Shown: one piece after another, positions 52,147 to 63,221 of the stretch
Position numbering within the stretch: position 1 is the first letter of the stretch
How the letters are laid out: every line of letters starts with the position of its first letter
Assembly: GCA_965112965.1 (NCBI GenBank)
Contig: CBCOTE010000023.1
Location: 1 to 64,000 of the forward strand
Source of the DNA: CBCOTE01 sp965112965
GTDB taxonomy: Bacteria > Desulfobacterota > Desulfovibrionia > Desulfovibrionales > Desulfovibrionaceae
DNA: 64,000 bases
Direction of reading: 5' to 3'
Notes under the pieces: generated by a model
Database searches by the model: none
What the model was told of the DNA's origin: nothing
What the model saw: the letters and a program-made list of their open reading frames with translations, nothing else
Position numbers and translations under genes: made by a program

Positions 52147-53199
52147 ATGGGCAGTAAAATGGTGGTGGCAGTGGCTGGTGCAACTGGTGCCGTAGGCCGG
52201 GAGATGCTCAAGATCTTAGAGGAATTCAGCTTTCCTGCCACCGAGGTGCGGGCCCTGGCTTCCTCGCGTTCGGTGGGTACTCGTCTGTTATTTAAGGGCA
52301 GGGAACTTGTGGTACAAGAGATTACCGAAGACTCCTTTGCGGGTGTGAATCTGGCTCTGTTTTCCGCCAGTGATTCTATCTCTAAGCGCTTCGCCCCGCA
52401 TGCGGTTAAGCACGGCTGTGTGGTCGTGGACAATTCTAGCGCCTGGCGCATGGATGACCGTTGTCCCTTAGTAGTGCCTGAGGTTAATGCAGACGCCCTC
52501 GCTGCCCACCGTGGCATTATCGCTAACCCCAACTGTTCCACCATTCAGTTGGTCGTTGTGCTTAAGCCTTTACACGACGTGGGCCATATTAGACGCGTGA
52601 TCGTATCCACCTATCAGGCCGTATCTGGCACAGGCCAGAAGGCCATTGAAGAACTCGAATTCCAGGCGCGGGAGCTCCTAAATATGCGCGAGCCCAAGCC
52701 CAAAGTTTATCCACATGTCATCGCTTTCAATGTGCTCCCGCATATCGACGTTTTTTTGCCCAATGATTATACTAAGGAAGAGATGAAGATGATCAAGGAA
52801 ACAGTCAAAATCATGGGTGACGACTCCATCCGGGTCACGGCCACAACTGTGCGTGTACCTGTATTCTACGGCCATAGTGAGTCTGTGAATATTGAGACTG
52901 AGAAGAAGATTACCTCCAATGAAGCCCGAGCCATTCTCTCTCGAGCGTCTGGCATAAAGGTCTTCGATAATCCGGCCGAGAAAACCTATCCTATGCCGAT
53001 TATAGCTGCCGGCCAGGACGAGATATTTGTCGGCCGCATCCGCGAAGATGAAACCATAGCAAATGGCCTTAATTTATGGGTTGTGACTGATAATATTCGT
53101 AAGGGAGCAGCTCTTAATACCGTACAGATCGCCGAAGCTGTCATCGTCCGTAACTTTCTGCATATTCAGAACAGCGACCGTACCGTGTTCCTCGAGTAA
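52147..53199 (+). CDS. asd: Aspartate-semialdehyde dehydrogenase
   Basis: Asd reduces aspartyl phosphate to aspartate semialdehyde, the branch point for lysine, threonine and methionine, and the proposed co-substrate of the DUF39 homocysteine route. The 350-residue product has the NADP-binding GATGAVG at 11-17, catalytic C130 in NPNCST, the YQAVSGTGQ loop, and the active-site H243 in GHSESVN. AAGGAG precedes the ATG. It stands alone with a hairpin after the stop. Confidence 0.97.
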   Translation: MGSKMVVAVAGATGAVGREMLKILEEFSFPATEVRALASSRSVGTRLLFKGRELVVQEITEDSFAGVNLALFSASDSISKRFAPHAVKHGCVVVDNSSAWRMDDRCPLVVPEVNADALAAHRGIIANPNCSTIQLVVVLKPLHDVGHIRRVIVSTYQAVSGTGQKAIEELEFQARELLNMREPKPKVYPHVIAFNVLPHIDVFLPNDYTKEEMKMIKETVKIMGDDSIRVTATTVRVPVFYGHSESVNIETEKKITSNEARAILSRASGIKVFDNPAEKTYPMPIIAAGQDEIFVGRIREDETIANGLNLWVVTDNIRKGAALNTVQIAEAVIVRNFLHIQNSDRTVFLE

Positions 53200-53210
53200 G
53201 GATTTTTGTA

Positions 53211-53253
53211 GGGGGCGGCGGAAAAATTACTGGATATTTTTTTTGCCGCTTCC
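53211..53253 (+). terminator. Possible asd terminator hairpin
   Basis: GGGGGCGGC (53211-53219) pairs with GCCGCTTCC (53245-53253), including two G-U pairs, and the inner part adds A-T pairs. Downstream T tracts are interrupted (CTTTTATTTT). Confidence 0.4.
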
Positions 53254-56200
53254 ATAGCTTTTATTTTGTAAACTTTTGATCTGGGATGCAGCATCGATAT
53301 TAGAGTTGCATGAGCGTTGAGTTCATCGCGAATTTATTATAGATTTTAGAATATTATTCATGGATAGCCTGACGTATTGTAGAAACAGACTATAAGTTAT
53401 AGCTATGGCGTAATTTTCAGTTTAATGGGTGACGACTGGAGCACCTTCCCTTAGCTCTATATGTATTTTTTTGAGGCCGTAATTGGTTGGTTACGGCCCG
53501 GGAAGCTTTATGAAGACTTTGGTCCCAGATGGGTTGATCAGGTCTTCCATGTCGTAGTACCTGACCTCATTATATCCGAAATAGACATGGCGGAGCTGTT
53601 CAAACGCATCAAGACCCAGGGTTAGATATTTTGCGCATTGTATTCGCCGGTTATGATGATGTCGGGATAGCTATAGATCAGCTAACCATAGTTGTATCCT
53701 AATTTTTAATCAATCTTGTTACATTGAGGCGTTTTAAGGAGGCATTGAACGCGATCGTGTGACAGAGACGGGGCGCAGAGGTGAAAAAGGTCGTGTAGAA
53801 GGCCTGTTGTGTGGTGCGGCATGTTCAGTTTTTAATGGTCGCGATTTGCTGTTCCGTGTCTATGATAAAAAAAATTGCAGTATGCTAATTTACCATAAAT
53901 TTAGGCTGCTATCTGTATATCGTATAGCTAACGGTACTGTGAAAGCCGCTATTATTTTGGCTTTGTTTGACTATAACAGCATCTTCAGACACTGTGTTAG
54001 CGGTTCTAATACATGTAATGTTTGTCGAAGTTTCGTCTTAATGGGTCGGCATTGTCCGTTTACGTATGGACGCATTACGGATTATTTGTCTGATTTAGTG
54101 CGAACACTTTATCTATGTGGATAAGCTACTTTTTCTTTTAACCATAGATTACTAATATCCGGTATCAGAAAGCAAGCTCATGAAGTAGTCCAATATCGCT
54201 GCTCCGGCTGGTGAGTAGCTCTTCGGGGAGTCGGTGGAGAGTCGCTGGTAATCCTGATGTTCGATACAGGGTGCGTTCGGATTGTATTAATATTTTTTTT
54301 ATATTAAACGTAAGGTTAAGCAGCAGGCCTACGTGTTTATGGATATGGTCGCTAATGGTCTTGTCTATACTTTGTTCGTTTAATCGTATTTTATATCCTG
54401 AGAAATCAGCCTGTCAGTCGTAAAAAAAACTTTCTAATCGATTTACTACTCTAGTCGGCCATTTACATACAATGGGTGGTTCTGGTTACGCTCAGTTAGA
54501 GGACACCGTGAAAAAAATACGCATAATTAATACCAACATAATAAACTGTTTACCGCGGAATTTGAATATAAGAACACCTTGCGTATCAGCGATGAGTACG
54601 TGTGGGCGACTTATAGACTGGCTTGATTCATTCTGAGCAGGGGGCAAGCAGGCGATAAAGATTATTTTAGGTGCATGGTAACATTAGAGTATGCCTTTAA
54701 ACGCTAGTATAAGTACCAGTTCAATGAATTTAGTATACCGCGTGTAAGAATTGTATGTATGCCGAGACTATGCGCTATTACGCCTAAACCTTCAAGTTGG
54801 CTGAAGCCTATGGGCGTCTACTCTTACTAACGGTTAATATTTTTTTCGAGAAAAAATAATTTTTTAGTGGCGATATAGTTGGTCGAGAAGACCTTGTTTT
54901 TTATCTGGTATTCAATATAAGATTTAGCTTGTCGTGGTCTGCAGACGTAATCGAAAGAATACTAGGAAGCCATTCTTCGTGTCATGTGTTACTTCGCCCA
55001 GAGTGTCTTATCGATCTTGAAGGTGAGTTGGACGCAGAAGATTTAGGCCGCAGCGATTTTCCTACCGGTTTTCGACGTGATAGACTGATGCCGGAGAACT
55101 CAGAATGTTCCCGTTCCGCCTACTTTTTTATAATTAAAACATCCCGACGATTAGTTGTTAGGTGCCATAGAGGGCTAAGACGACAAGTGCTTAGACGGTC
55201 CCGGGTAGCGGACATAGCTGGTGACCCGTTGAGGTGTCTCGATCTCGTCCGCTAGAGTTTTTCTCCGTATTAGCTAGTCGTAGGCCGGGTTGACCATTTT
55301 GCATATCGAGTTCTAGCGTCGGATGTTAAATTTGTAGATAGCCAAGAGTTTAGCCACGATGTTAAATTATAGCTGGCCCTATTGAAGAGTAGCGTAATAT
55401 CTTTTGGATAGGCGTACTAAGGTTTTATCACTGTCCGGGGTGGTCGATGTTGTTGATGATTGGCCTACCCATTTGAGCCGTGATAGTAGATGTACTGGCC
55501 TTCGAGCCCAAAATATCTCAGGCCGATAGGGCAGAAGAGATAGCAGGAGCGACAATATTGTTTGGCAGATACAAAGCTTAGGCACGTGTTTGATAATTTG
55601 TCACATGTGGGGGGGGGCTTTCATTATTGCAACTAGACGCAGAGTGAAAGCTTCTTGGTCAGTAGTTTAACATTAGTTTTATTTTAGTGGTCCGTTAAAA
55701 AGAGCTGGCGATAGCCGACTAGCTGACCAAGCAAGCTAAGAGTGATGCTAAGTCATGCGTTTAGTATCCGTAACCCTAATGGGGGTATGTCCAGCCTGAG
55801 GAGGCGGTGCTAGCCATGGTTCGTACGGTATCAGGCAAAGTGGGCAATAGCCTCTAAGAAGATGTAGCAGAGTTTTATTTTCAGGACATAGGACTTCTTT
55901 GCATAAAGTTTGGTAGGCCTCTGGCTCGTTTTTTGTCGATCTAAATATATTATAGACCATGGATAGTCGGCTTGATGTGTTATGCTCGAATTTGGGCACT
56001 ATGAGCAGTAGCTGGGCGTTCGGGTGGGTCAGACTTATCACGTCTACAGCCGCGAATATGCCTCACGTCCATTATGAAATAGATTCTAAGCTAGTCGTTC
56101 TAGTGAGATTTAGGAGTGACCAACGATAGGTAAGGTTAAAAAGTGATATGTCAGTAAGTAGTTTATTCACTCAGGCTAAGATATCCACGGTCAGCTTCTA

Positions 56201-56491
56201 ATAGGGCCAGAGAGTGAAATGGAGGGATAGGGCCAGAGTCAAATTAACGCGTAGCCTGGATCTGGTGCAGTACTTCGTTAGTCCAGGTTAGGGCTAAGCA
56301 GACGAAGGCCTGGTAGGCGTTTACAGTTTCTGTCGTGACAGTGGGAGTCTGGGCTGGTGCGTAGGGGGGGCATGGAACCAAATGTGAATATCGGTGGCAT
56401 GGTGCCGCCCATTTTTTTGAACGACGACGAAAGATGCTCGGTATTTGAGTGATGGGATATTTGAGAAATTTCAAAAAGGTAAGTCGTCGTT
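53254..56491. other. 3.2-kb gene desert
   Basis: No intact gene recognised. A perfect 8-bp hairpin GGCCGTAA/TTACGGCC lies at 53475-53498. AAGGAGG at 53736 precedes a dead frame; the open frame 53759-54124 is Cys-rich but matches nothing I know. G runs at about 55608 and 56365. Confidence 0.55.
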
Positions 56492-56830
56492 CTAATCATA
56501 GATACTCTCATAATATTCGACTATCTCAACCCGTTTGATGGCCCGGAATCTATGCCCTAGACGGGGATACCACGACCCTGGTGCCGGCTCTATCTCTATA
56601 CTGTCGGTTTCTTTTTTTGTGTCTAGGTCTATGTAGTCCAACAGGACGCGGCCGGCCACCATGTAGAAGCGCTCAACCTTCTTGTGATATACGTGGTTAC
56701 CACGGAAATAGTCGTCCCCTGGTTCTATGGAGAACCAGGCCAGGTGATAAAAAAATAGGCCGTCCTCGATGAGGGCGAGTTCACCGCGTGGTTGGATTAC
56801 TCGGCGCTGGCGGAGGAACTGGCTGGTCAC
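56492..56830 (-). CDS. Small cupin-fold protein
   Basis: The 112-residue product is a single cupin domain. GNHVYHKKVERFYMVAG has H46, H49, E53 and G60, the metal-binding arrangement of cupin motif 1, and H93 in LGHRF supplies the motif-2 histidine. The GELALIEDG start and the EIVEYYES end resemble a group of small cupins related to sugar-epimerase-like proteins; the substrate is unknown. The best start is a GTG with no ribosome site, overlapped by the stop of an 11-codon upstream frame (GTGA). A good promoter lies upstream, so the gene is probably live. Confidence 0.8.
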   Translation of the reverse strand: MTSQFLRQRRVIQPRGELALIEDGLFFYHLAWFSIEPGDDYFRGNHVYHKKVERFYMVAGRVLLDYIDLDTKKETDSIEIEPAPGSWYPRLGHRFRAIKRVEIVEYYESIYD

Positions 56831-56862
56831 GGGTAAAGTGTTGGGCTCGATTTGTTGGTCAT
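56827..56862 (-). CDS. Upstream 11-codon frame coupled to the cupin
   Basis: ATG at 56862 opens a frame of 11 codons whose TGA overlaps the GTG of the cupin gene. It may couple translation, or it may be the original start of the cupin after a frameshift. No ribosome site is visible for it. Confidence 0.35.
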   Translation of the reverse strand: MTNKSSPTLYP

Positions 56863-56917
56863 TGGATAATGCCGCGAGATGGCGGAGGTGAATGGCAATA
56901 GTAGACTAGAATCTAAA

Positions 56918-56946
56918 AATATACAGTAAGGTCTGCTTGGTGTAAA
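56918..56946 (-). promoter_or_regulatory. Sigma70-type promoter of the cupin gene
   Basis: Minus strand TTTACA (56946-56941), 17-base spacer, TATATT (56923-56918); each box matches five of six consensus bases. Transcription would start near 56911. Confidence 0.6.
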
Positions 56947-57000
56947 AATAGGCTATACGTGACTTAGGCGTAGAATTATGAAGGAGGCCGCCGTTCAGAT

Positions 57001-57870
57001 TTCATAGATCTATCATATTCCGCTGCCCGCTTACTCGCTGGGTTACATTTGGGACTAAATTATCTCATTTTTTAGTTCTGAAAGGACTGCAGCCTAAACA
57101 GTACTAGTACCGAACGTTTTGGCGCTAATGCCTTAGCCATAATTAGAGCCACCGGAGAAAGACAAAGTTTTTTTGTGAACTCTGCCCACACTGCGACGAC
57201 GCTATAGTAGACGAAACTAGTTGTTCTTAAGACTTTAGGCACTTAGAGTGCTAACCTTATCGATTTTTGGCTCAACTGCAGCGGTCCGGTGCTTTTTCAA
57301 ATATGCTACCTTGTGGATTGCAGCTTGATTGTTGCCGAGGCTAAATACGACCGCCAAGACAACCGAAATCCTGATGTAGCCCTTGGCAAGACTTGGATTT
57401 TTGGCTAGAATTTTATCTAGACGCGAATGAGGTCCTACCTTAACGATTAATGGATTAGTGCCGGATTCGACGCAGTTATCGCTGGTTTTGGCAGGCCAGC
57501 TCGCTGCTACTATGACGGACGTAATCGTCTATTGGGCTTGTATGATTTTTATTTGCATGTAGACCACCGGGGCTAGATCTTATTACAGTCTATAGTATAG
57601 GGGTCTGCTACCTAACTAGTTTTAGCAAAAAGGTACACAAAAAACGGTTATGAGGCGCAGTACTACCATAAAGTATCTATTTTATTGGGTGATCTTTGGA
57701 CGAAGCCTAGATTTACCGCGCTATTCTAGATATGTATTAATTGAACCTGTCCGATCCGACGATCATGCAGGTCTTCAGCGAAGGATTTAAGTAGTAAGGC
57801 AGAATGTTGTTCTTGTTGGTGGAACTACAGCTACCTTAGATTGCTAACCCTAGTGACCATATTACGGTTT
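57001..57870 (+). pseudogene. Possible decayed gene on the plus strand
   Basis: Base composition is more balanced here than in the flanking desert. Frame 1 gives long protein-like pieces between stops: a 50-codon stretch at about 57247-57405, a 41-codon stretch at 57451-57573 including FGRPARCYYDGRNRLLGLYD, and a third up to about 57720, after which another frame continues as IYRAILDMY and DPTIMQVFSEGFK. Most in-frame stops are TAG. I cannot name the family. The overall stop count in frame 1 is close to chance, so this is a suggestion only. Confidence 0.35.
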
Positions 57871-60800
57871 GTGTTTAGTGTGTTTGTCAGAGATAGGCCG
57901 AGATTTTTTGTTTCAGGACAGAGAAGTGATTTGTGATCTAGACAATTAAAATTTGTCTGGATAAGGCCAGGACTAAATTTGATGCGCACTGGTACAGAAA
58001 ATGTTGCGTTCCAGCTTTAACCTCATCGTCGAGGTAGTTGGAAAATGCCTATAGGAGCATGCGCAGCTGGCAAAAAAATTGAGTAAATATAGTTTTAATT
58101 GCATCTAAATAGTATGCGAACGATATGAAAAAATAAAGTCTTTTTTACCAATTTAGCGGTTAATTCTAAGCCGATAGTTTTTTTTGCTGGACAAAGAATA
58201 TGCTATAAAATTTGCAAGACGTTGTGGAGTATATCAGCCGTGATGAACTTAAAAAAAACACATCGGCTGTGACATAGCGTCTGAAAGAAAAAATTGAAAT
58301 AGTATATTTTAGATCAGCTCGATAGACGAAGCCAAAAAAAACAGAAATGTATGATTATATTCTATATTTAATTTATGATTATACTGCCTACAATGGCCTA
58401 GTATAATCTATCTTGAGCAAAATCCGATCATCTCAAAATGACACTTCGAAGAGCTATAGCAGCGCTATAATTAGGTTATATTCATAGTGATCAGATAGTA
58501 GTTAATGTCCTTGCTTCAGACCGTTAGTTGGTGCATATGTTATATATTTTAATGTTCATTCTACAGGGAAAAAAATGACGGTTGCGTTGTAACTCGTTTA
58601 TTAGTTAGGTAAAAAAATGCTTATTGCTGCGTTGCTAATTAAGTTAATTATCGACTTACTATCTAGCCCGACTATACGAAAGGAAAGAATTTATCGAAAA
58701 ATAGCTCCAGATCTACGGTTTTTAGTGTGTTCTGGTGTGCGATGACAGTTTTGACGCAGTTTTAGACATGACTGGCAGTCGTGTATGTCATAAATCTGGC
58801 GCGTGGTTTTTTTGTTTCTGGCATCAGCGTAGTTAGCTGCGCAGCTACTATCCCAGCAGTAACATGCAGAACACGAGGAGAGAAAAGTTTTTACTCCATT
58901 TTGTCATCCGATGAGGTCCAGGCTGAGGTCGATTGAGGAGTTCATTATGTAATTTATCAGAAGACAGCAGCGCCGATAGGCTCATCGGAGCGTACGATTT
59001 TGTTGCGGTTGGTTACAATATTGCCCAGGTAGGTGGCAAGATGGTTTGGTTTTTAATAAAGTAGAGAAAGATGTCGAGAAGCGGTTCGAATGGTATGGGG
59101 TTAGTATAGCACAGGTCTCGGTTGCGGTGAGTATGAGCGTAGATATGGTCTCCAGTATAGTTAGCCGAGGTACAGATGAGAGCAGTGCATGGTGATCTGC
59201 TAAGGTCGTGTAATGTAGTCGTGATGATTGTGAAGTGTCTACGTTTGTAAGCTTAGGTTTAGTTTTTCGTGGAATTCACGGTGTAGAGCGGTTTAGCATC
59301 TCGCTGGATTCGTTGTGGCTAATTAGTGTAGACGAGATGCTTAGTTCTATGATGGCTTGAATTAGACCTCGGGCTTGGCGGCTGGCTGGTGAGTCTAGGA
59401 CAGGTTGATGTCCAAGGAATCATGAGTATGCGATTAATATTAGCATATACTAAGAATAAGTCTAGGCTATAGTCCTGTGAGTGTAGATTTGTGACGGTAT
59501 GGGGAGGGGGGGGCTAACTTAGGGCAGTTAGGTCTCATCGTGATTGACAGTGCTAGCAGTCATTATGTTTGGCCGTGATGGATCTGGACGGTCTAGCGCC
59601 AATATTAGGTAGGGATCGTTGGTAATAGTCCGGATTATCTTTAGAGTGTAGCATTGTTTATCCCTGACGGTGGCCGGTATAACTATATCGAGGAAACGGG
59701 TTCTAGTACTTAAAATAGGACACAGTTGATTTATATAGATTTATTGTGCCTTGGTCTCAACTATCCAAGGGGCGTGGTAGGGCTAACGCTAGTGTATGGG
59801 TGACCATTAGGCCTATTTAGTATTCAAGCAGAGACTATCCAGGCTGTAGTAAGGGAGGGGTGAGGTGAGGCTGACAAGAGGAGTATGCACCGTTTATTAT
59901 TTCCGTTACTGGAGTCGTAGTTGTTTAGCTGCGTTCTTGGCTAGGCGCATATTGGGCTAGATTTCATCGGCCTTGTTGTAGGTCGTCGTATGTCTCTGAC
60001 TAGGCCTGTCACTTCCTAGGTCTAGCGCCATGGTTTGGGTTAATCCTACGCGTATTTTTTTGCTTATTCCGGGTCATAGCGTTTTGCCAGCCCTAGAATA
60101 TTGGAGTTCTGTGTAGTCTGGCCGGCTATATATTAGTTCGCTATCTTCATTAGCCAGGATCGGGGAACTGTAGAATTAGTCAAGCAAAGTGATGTAGTAA
60201 TTGTCGGATTAACTATATTCAGGCTGTAAATGCCTATCTGAATCCACAGTAAGAGTTTAAAAATGTTCTGTTTGCAGTATATGAATGCTGTAAAGAAATA
60301 TTGATCTTAGGGTTTGAGAAAGTTTGCTTGGTCGTATAATTCGAAGAACTTGCTAGGTCTAGATTACTGACTGTATCTTAAACTTTGATTTTTACCACTA
60401 GTTTGTCTGGTAGATCTCGCTTTTTTTTGACAGTGGAAAACTTGGTGTACTTGTTTTTTGAGATATATAACCATAATAGAGCATTTAGTTTGAGATTTTT
60501 TTGTTAAGTTTGCCTATGTTTTGTTGTTTATTTTTACGTAGCCTTCTTACGCGTGGCAATAGACAGTCGTGTGGCTATACGTTTAGAGTCTAGCTAGATT
60601 TATTTTTTTGGGCGATTTATAAAGGTTGGGATATTCAGTAAATAATGGGTATTTTTCTGTAGAGTTTAAAAGTCAGGCCTGGGCCACTGTGGTGCTCTTG
60701 AAACATATGTCCTCGACTGTACTGTCACTTTTTTTATTTTTTTGTTTATCATGATAAATTTGTAATGTGTCGTTGAGTATCCGGCAATCTTGATCAGCCA

Positions 60801-61253
60801 GCACGGTTGTAATATTTGTTTAAAAAAAGTGCTGTTAGCAATAAGAAAAATATTAAGATACTAAGAAAATGCCTTATTTTTTATTTATTTCGCTTTAGGG
60901 ATAACCGAAGTAGCCTAAGAGCCGACGTATAAATTTTTTATCTATGATGTACAGTCCACATGATATTGTTATTCTTTGAATTTTTTAATTATAATTTGTC
61001 TATGTAGTACGGCTAGTATACGGTAGCCCGATGATCTTAACCCATTGTATTTTTTATTTTATTGTTGACGAGATGTCGTTATAATAATTTATCGACCTTG
61101 GTTAAAAAAATGATGATAAAAATATAAACATTATCAACTAGCTTCGACTACAGATACAAGATTTTTATAAGATAGACGTTGAGACGAGTGGGAATGGGGA
61201 GTGAAATTTTTTCTAAAAAGTTTTTATGTTTTTCATTTTTATGATGTTTGTCA
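57871..61253. other. 3.4-kb gene desert with possible relics
   Basis: No intact gene recognised. Protein-like minus frames lie at about 58691-58945 (Cys-rich) and 59300-59420; the left and right ends are very A+T-rich with many homopolymers. A G run of eight lies at about 59506. Confidence 0.55.
58691..58945 (-). pseudogene. Cys-rich frame with one in-frame TGA
   Basis: An 85-codon minus frame opens at ATG 58945 and is interrupted only by TGA at codon 14. After it come seven cysteines in about 40 residues (CSACYCWDSSC, then DCQSC and NC). It could be a relic of an iron-sulfur or zinc protein, a selenocysteine reading, or chance. No ribosome site is seen. Confidence 0.3.
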
Positions 61254-61826
61254 TTAACTGCGACTAGCGGAGAGTAGCTGCGTGCGGGTGAAGATAGGTT
61301 CGAGGGTATAACCAACGGCGGCCAAATTGGCGCTGCCGCCTTCTTCCCGGTCCAAGACGCAGAGCACAGCAGCGATGTGTAAACCAGCCTCGGTAATGCG
61401 TTCGATGGTGGTGAGCAGTGTGCCGGCAGTGGTGACCACGTCTTCGAGTAGGACTACGGGGGCACCGGGGGTGAGATTGGCCAGGCCTTCTAAGTATTTA
61501 TTGGTGCCATGGTCCTTGGATTGTTTGCGGACGATTACGGCGGGTAGGAGGCAATGGCCTTGATCAGCGAGGACATAGGAGAGTACCGAAGTAGCGCTGA
61601 CTAGAGGGTCGGCGCCTAGAGTCATGCCGGCCACGGCCTGCACTTGGCGGCCTTTGAGCATTTCTAGGAACAACCGGCCGAGGAGCCAGCCGCCTTCAGG
61701 GTGCAAGGCTGTCTGCTTGCAGTCGAAGTAGTAGTCGGTCTTGCGGCCGGAAGTGAGAGTAAAATTGCCTTCGCAGTAGGATTTTTCCATTAGCAGGCGG
61801 GCGAGACGTTTTTTTAAGACGTCCAT
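61254..61826 (-). CDS. pyrE: Orotate phosphoribosyltransferase
   Basis: PyrE couples orotate to PRPP to make OMP, the fifth step of UMP synthesis. The 190-residue product has the PRPP-binding motif at about 124-135 (VVLLEDVVTTAG), the catalytic loop with K101, K104 and H106, and TSGRKTDYYFDCK at 25-37 near the orotate site. The motif has TAG where TGG is usual (Ala for Gly), a mild change. AAGGA precedes the ATG. It starts 29 bases after purB and is the last gene of that operon. Confidence 0.96.
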   Translation of the reverse strand: MDVLKKRLARLLMEKSYCEGNFTLTSGRKTDYYFDCKQTALHPEGGWLLGRLFLEMLKGRQVQAVAGMTLGADPLVSATSVLSYVLADQGHCLLPAVIVRKQSKDHGTNKYLEGLANLTPGAPVVLLEDVVTTAGTLLTTIERITEAGLHIAAVLCVLDREEGGSANLAAVGYTLEPIFTRTQLLSASRS

Positions 61827-61855
61827 ATGGGTCCTTTGGAGAGATTATATTGGGA

Positions 61856-63160
61856 TCAGGTAATGACAGGCCCGAAGACTCGGTTATAGATCAGGTCTTC
61901 GTGGCGCAGATAGTAATTTGGATCGAAACAGTCATCTATAATGGCTGATGAAAGATGGGCGGTGATATTCGAGTCATTTTTAACCTTACTAGGGAAATGG
62001 ATTTTGTCCTGCCAAGATTTTATAGCCAGCCGTTGGACTATGACGTAGGCCTCCTGACGAGGAACTCCGGCTTTCACTAGGGCGATGAGTACTCGTTGGG
62101 AGTAGAAGAGATCGTATGAGGTATGCAGATTACGTTCCATATTATTGGGATAGATAATGAGATGGGAGAGGACTTCGGTCAAGCGGTGGAGCATGTAGTC
62201 GAGCAGAGTAGTTGAATCAGGAAAAATGACGCGTTCTACTGAGGAGTGGCTTATGTCGCGCTCATGCCAAAGGGCCACGTTTTCCATGGCGGCCAGGGCA
62301 TTGCCTCGTAGCAGGCGGGAAAGACCAGTAAGATTCTCGGCGGCGACCGGATTTTTTTTGTGAGGCATAGCCGAGGAACCTTTTTGACCTTTGGCAAATT
62401 TTTCTTCGGCTTCTAGGACTTCAGTGCGTTGGAGGTGGCGTAATTCGACACATAGGCGTTCGATGCTGCAGCCGGCCACGGCGATGGCAGTTATAAAACG
62501 GGCGTAGCGGTCGCGTTGGATGATTTGGGTGGAGATGGGGTCCACACTTAAGCCCAGGCGGTCCAAAGTGATGACCTCTAGGCGTGGGTCAAGGAAAGCG
62601 TAGGTGCCAACTGCACCGGAGAGCTTGCCTACGCTGACGTGCCGACATGCCTCGGCTACGTGCTTCTGGGCGCGAGTGAGTTCAGCGTAGTGGCCGGCCA
62701 TTTTGAGTCCGAAGCTAGTTGGTTCGGCGTGAATGCCGTGGGTGCGGCCCATGGTCATGCAACCTTTATGGCCCATGGCGAGGCTTTTGATAATAGCCAG
62801 AGTGGCCTCGAAGGCCTGGTCCAGAAGGGTGCCGGCGCGGGCTAAGAGCAGGCCGTTGGCAGTGTCTACGATATCCGATGATGTGCAGCCGAGGTGAACG
62901 AAGCGGGCAGCAGGACCGACCTTTTCCTCTATGGCGGCGAGGAAGGCGATGACGTCATGGCCAGTTTCCTTCTCGATATCCAGGATACGCGCTACGTCGA
63001 AATCGGCCTTGGCGCGGATTTCAGCTAAGGCATCCATGGGTATAGCGCCCAGTTCATGCCAGGCTTCACAAATAGCCAGCTCGACCTCGAGCCAAACACG
63101 GAATTTATTCTCTAAGGACCAGAGTCGACGCATTGGGGGGCGGCTATAGCGTTCGATCAT
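61856..63160 (-). CDS. purB: Adenylosuccinate lyase
   Basis: PurB removes fumarate from SAICAR and from adenylosuccinate, so it acts twice in purine synthesis and is the partner of PurA in this window. I start at MIERYSRP (63160), where homologues begin; an in-frame ATG 15 bases upstream is also possible. The product is 434 residues. The family signature GSSAMPHKKNP with the catalytic Ser, and the general-acid His in GRTHGIHAEPT, are intact. Neither start has a clear ribosome site. It lies between fmdB and pyrE with short gaps. Confidence 0.97.
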   Translation of the reverse strand: MIERYSRPPMRRLWSLENKFRVWLEVELAICEAWHELGAIPMDALAEIRAKADFDVARILDIEKETGHDVIAFLAAIEEKVGPAARFVHLGCTSSDIVDTANGLLLARAGTLLDQAFEATLAIIKSLAMGHKGCMTMGRTHGIHAEPTSFGLKMAGHYAELTRAQKHVAEACRHVSVGKLSGAVGTYAFLDPRLEVITLDRLGLSVDPISTQIIQRDRYARFITAIAVAGCSIERLCVELRHLQRTEVLEAEEKFAKGQKGSSAMPHKKNPVAAENLTGLSRLLRGNALAAMENVALWHERDISHSSVERVIFPDSTTLLDYMLHRLTEVLSHLIIYPNNMERNLHTSYDLFYSQRVLIALVKAGVPRQEAYVIVQRLAIKSWQDKIHFPSKVKNDSNITAHLSSAIIDDCFDPNYYLRHEDLIYNRVFGPVIT

Positions 63161-63221
63161 GAGTAAAAATAACATACCGCGAGTTGGTGGCGAGGTTAGC
63201 AGTCCGTCGCAGACAACTTAA

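Noticed and set aside
53759..54124. 121-residue Cys-rich + frame with AAGGAGG upstream.
   Set aside because: The ribosome site is too far from the GTG (16 bases), nearer starts run into a stop, and no motif is recognisable.
57001..61000. Recoding of TAG as a sense codon, because TAG is frequent in relic frames.
   Set aside because: Several intact genes (uvrC, dsrB, dsrD, nuoM and the 37-aa gene) end at TAG where the family ends, and the relics also contain TAA, TGA and frame changes.
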